A DNA stretch of 17,177 nucleotides, taken from NCBI GenBank assembly GCA_010015675.1, contig ML976994.1, positions 529,497 to 546,673 of the forward strand, in the 5' to 3' direction. This document shows positions 16,330 through 17,177 of the stretch, piece after piece (the stretch's first letter is position 1; each line of letters begins with the position of its first letter). Source of the stretch: Byssothecium circinans. Taxonomy: Eukaryota > Ascomycota > Dothideomycetes > Pleosporales > Massarinaceae. A model generated the notes under the pieces. That model saw only the letters and a list, made by a program, of their open reading frames with translations, did no database searches and was not told the DNA's origin. The translations under genes were made by a program, and so were the position numbers.

Positions 16330-17177
16330 CTATACTAAATACTCATTCTCGCGATCCCAATCCCACAATTGGTACATAGCGTCTATCTCAGCGTCAGTTG
16401 GTGTCGCTGTGGCAATGCTACTACACTCATCAAAACCAGCCCTATACCACCGCCGTACGCACTGTATAGCAGCTAGTAACTGGGGTGAGATCTGCCGTCG
16501 TCGGGGCTCAAGAAGGTCGCCAAGCTCGCTGAACATGCGCTCGCACTCGCAGCTTGAAGCAGGTATAGAGAGCACATCAATAGCCATACGGGCAAGGTTA
16601 GGGTAGCGATCACGCAAGCCTACCCAGTATTTGATAGGGTGAACAGCAGCGTAGCCGTCCTTGTTGGCCTTCGGTTCGCGCGCCTTCCACCTCTCATAAT
16701 CATCTATATCGCCTTCAGTAGCAGCCGCGGCGCCGTCTGGGTCGAGGAGGGCTTCAATAGCGTCGTCGATATCGCTAGAGATAACCTTTGGCCGCCTCAC
16801 CGCGCGTGGTAAGGTGTTGTACTCTGCCCAAAGCGCGCGAAACGCGCGGTTGTTAGCCTCCAGCCACTCAGGTTTGTCCGCCCAGGCAAGCTCGCAATAC
16901 GTTTTATAGCGCGGATGAAGTATAGTCGCAGCATAGTACGCGGGTGAGAGGTCAAGCTTATTGTAGTAATCATTAGCCTTCGCCCAGGCAGCGCGGAGGT
17001 TGATCGAGAGATGGTCTTCAGGCGCTTCGTTGTGCGCGTTATAGTCGACAGACTCATAAGCTTTAACGCGCTGCTCATAATAAGTGAGTATATACTCAAA
17101 GACTGGGATAACCTCAGCGATAGCGCCGTAACGGCCACCTCCAACGTGACCGTCGGCGTCTTTGCCACGTCCTTCAA
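16330..17177 (-). CDS. hAT transposase, C-terminal 281 residues (5' end beyond the window)
   Basis: The frame is open from the window edge to TAG at 16332-16330 without a stop. It reads GRYGAIAEVIPVFEYILTYY near the edge, then WAKANDYYNKLDLSPAYYAA with TILHPRYK (the usual A-x-x-L-x-P-x-YK motif), then the dimerisation region: YWVGLRDRYPNLARMAIDVL, ASSCECERMFSELGDL, EPRRRQISPQ and CVRRWYRAGF. These are the conserved blocks of the hAT C-terminal dimerisation domain, which the family needs for activity. In contrast to the first element, this copy has no nonsense codon over 848 bp, so it may be active or recently arrived. The enzyme cuts and rejoins DNA at the element's ends in the nucleus. Confidence 0.93.
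   Translation of the reverse strand, partial: EGRGKDADGHVGGGRYGAIAEVIPVFEYILTYYEQRVKAYESVDYNAHNEAPEDHLSINLRAAWAKANDYYNKLDLSPAYYAATILHPRYKTYCELAWADKPEWLEANNRAFRALWAEYNTLPRAVRRPKVISSDIDDAIEALLDPDGAAAATEGDIDDYERWKAREPKANKDGYAAVHPIKYWVGLRDRYPNLARMAIDVLSIPASSCECERMFSELGDLLEPRRRQISPQLLAAIQCVRRWYRAGFDECSSIATATPTDAEIDAMYQLWDWDRENEYLV

Larger units (their letters stand above)
16172..17177 (-). mobile_element. Second hAT-superfamily transposon, one end, runs off the window
   Basis: The left boundary is inferred at CAGACTTGTCAA (16172), where the host coding frame stops and a zone of repeated CTTGATT motifs begins. The transposase is on the minus strand, reading toward this end. The presumed target duplication would be CTCTTGAG (16164-16171), but its partner lies outside the window, so the boundary is not proven. 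Terminal and subterminal sequences differ from those of the first element, so this is another family. Confidence 0.75.

Noticed and set aside
16797..17177. 126-codon minus-strand open frame at the right edge
   Set aside because: It is a shifted frame over the hAT transposase. The neighbouring minus frame carries the conserved transposase motifs and is open to the edge.
1..17177. tRNA, rRNA, CRISPR array or viral genes
   Set aside because: No cloverleaf-like B-box sequence, ribosomal core, regularly spaced short repeats or viral protein motifs were seen on either strand.

Overview
The window looks like an accessory, transposon-rich stretch from a filamentous ascomycete (Pezizomycotina). The evidence is short introns (44-99 nt) with GTRNGN donors, CTRAC-type branch sites and YAG acceptors; TATA plus pyrimidine-rich leaders; a DUF7918-family gene; an F-box gene; two hAT transposons; and nonsense codons of the kind left by C-to-T mutation such as RIP. 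Genus cannot be told from this sequence. No tRNA, rRNA or CRISPR was seen.

Layout, left to right. 1-870 holds no supportable gene. From 4974 down to 871, on the minus strand, lies a five-exon DUF7918 gene that would encode about 353 residues. It is split in its fourth exon by a 2775-bp hAT element (1294-4068) flanked by a perfect 8-bp target duplication. The exons are clean and the frame is exactly restored if the element and one duplication copy are removed. The element's transposase, read on the plus strand, carries 15 premature stops and a frameshift.

5.2-7.5 kb is degraded, with open frames on both strands that cannot be assigned firmly. At 7681-8493 (minus) is an F-box protein gene whose 3' end looks truncated by a nonsense codon. 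Behind its promoter (8.55-8.98 kb) lies a three-copy degenerate repeat. On the plus strand, 9158-10730 encodes a low-complexity protein with tandem His/Asp/Gly repeats and a C-terminal C-x2-C-x6-C cluster. 11138-11703 is a broken low-complexity gene, and 11713-13240 is an intact two-exon gene of 490 residues with no recognised family. 13340-14032 is a broken F-box-like gene. 14282-15007 (minus) encodes a protein with a C-terminal coiled coil.

A divergent promoter region (15.0-15.43 kb) with two copies of a conserved block precedes a plus-strand three-exon gene (15433 onward). That gene carries one internal stop and is cut at 16172 by a second, different hAT element, whose transposase is open to the window edge. 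The genes do not form a recognisable pathway. The coherent story is two independent hAT insertions into host genes, nonsense decay in several neighbours, and a few orphan genes that remain intact.
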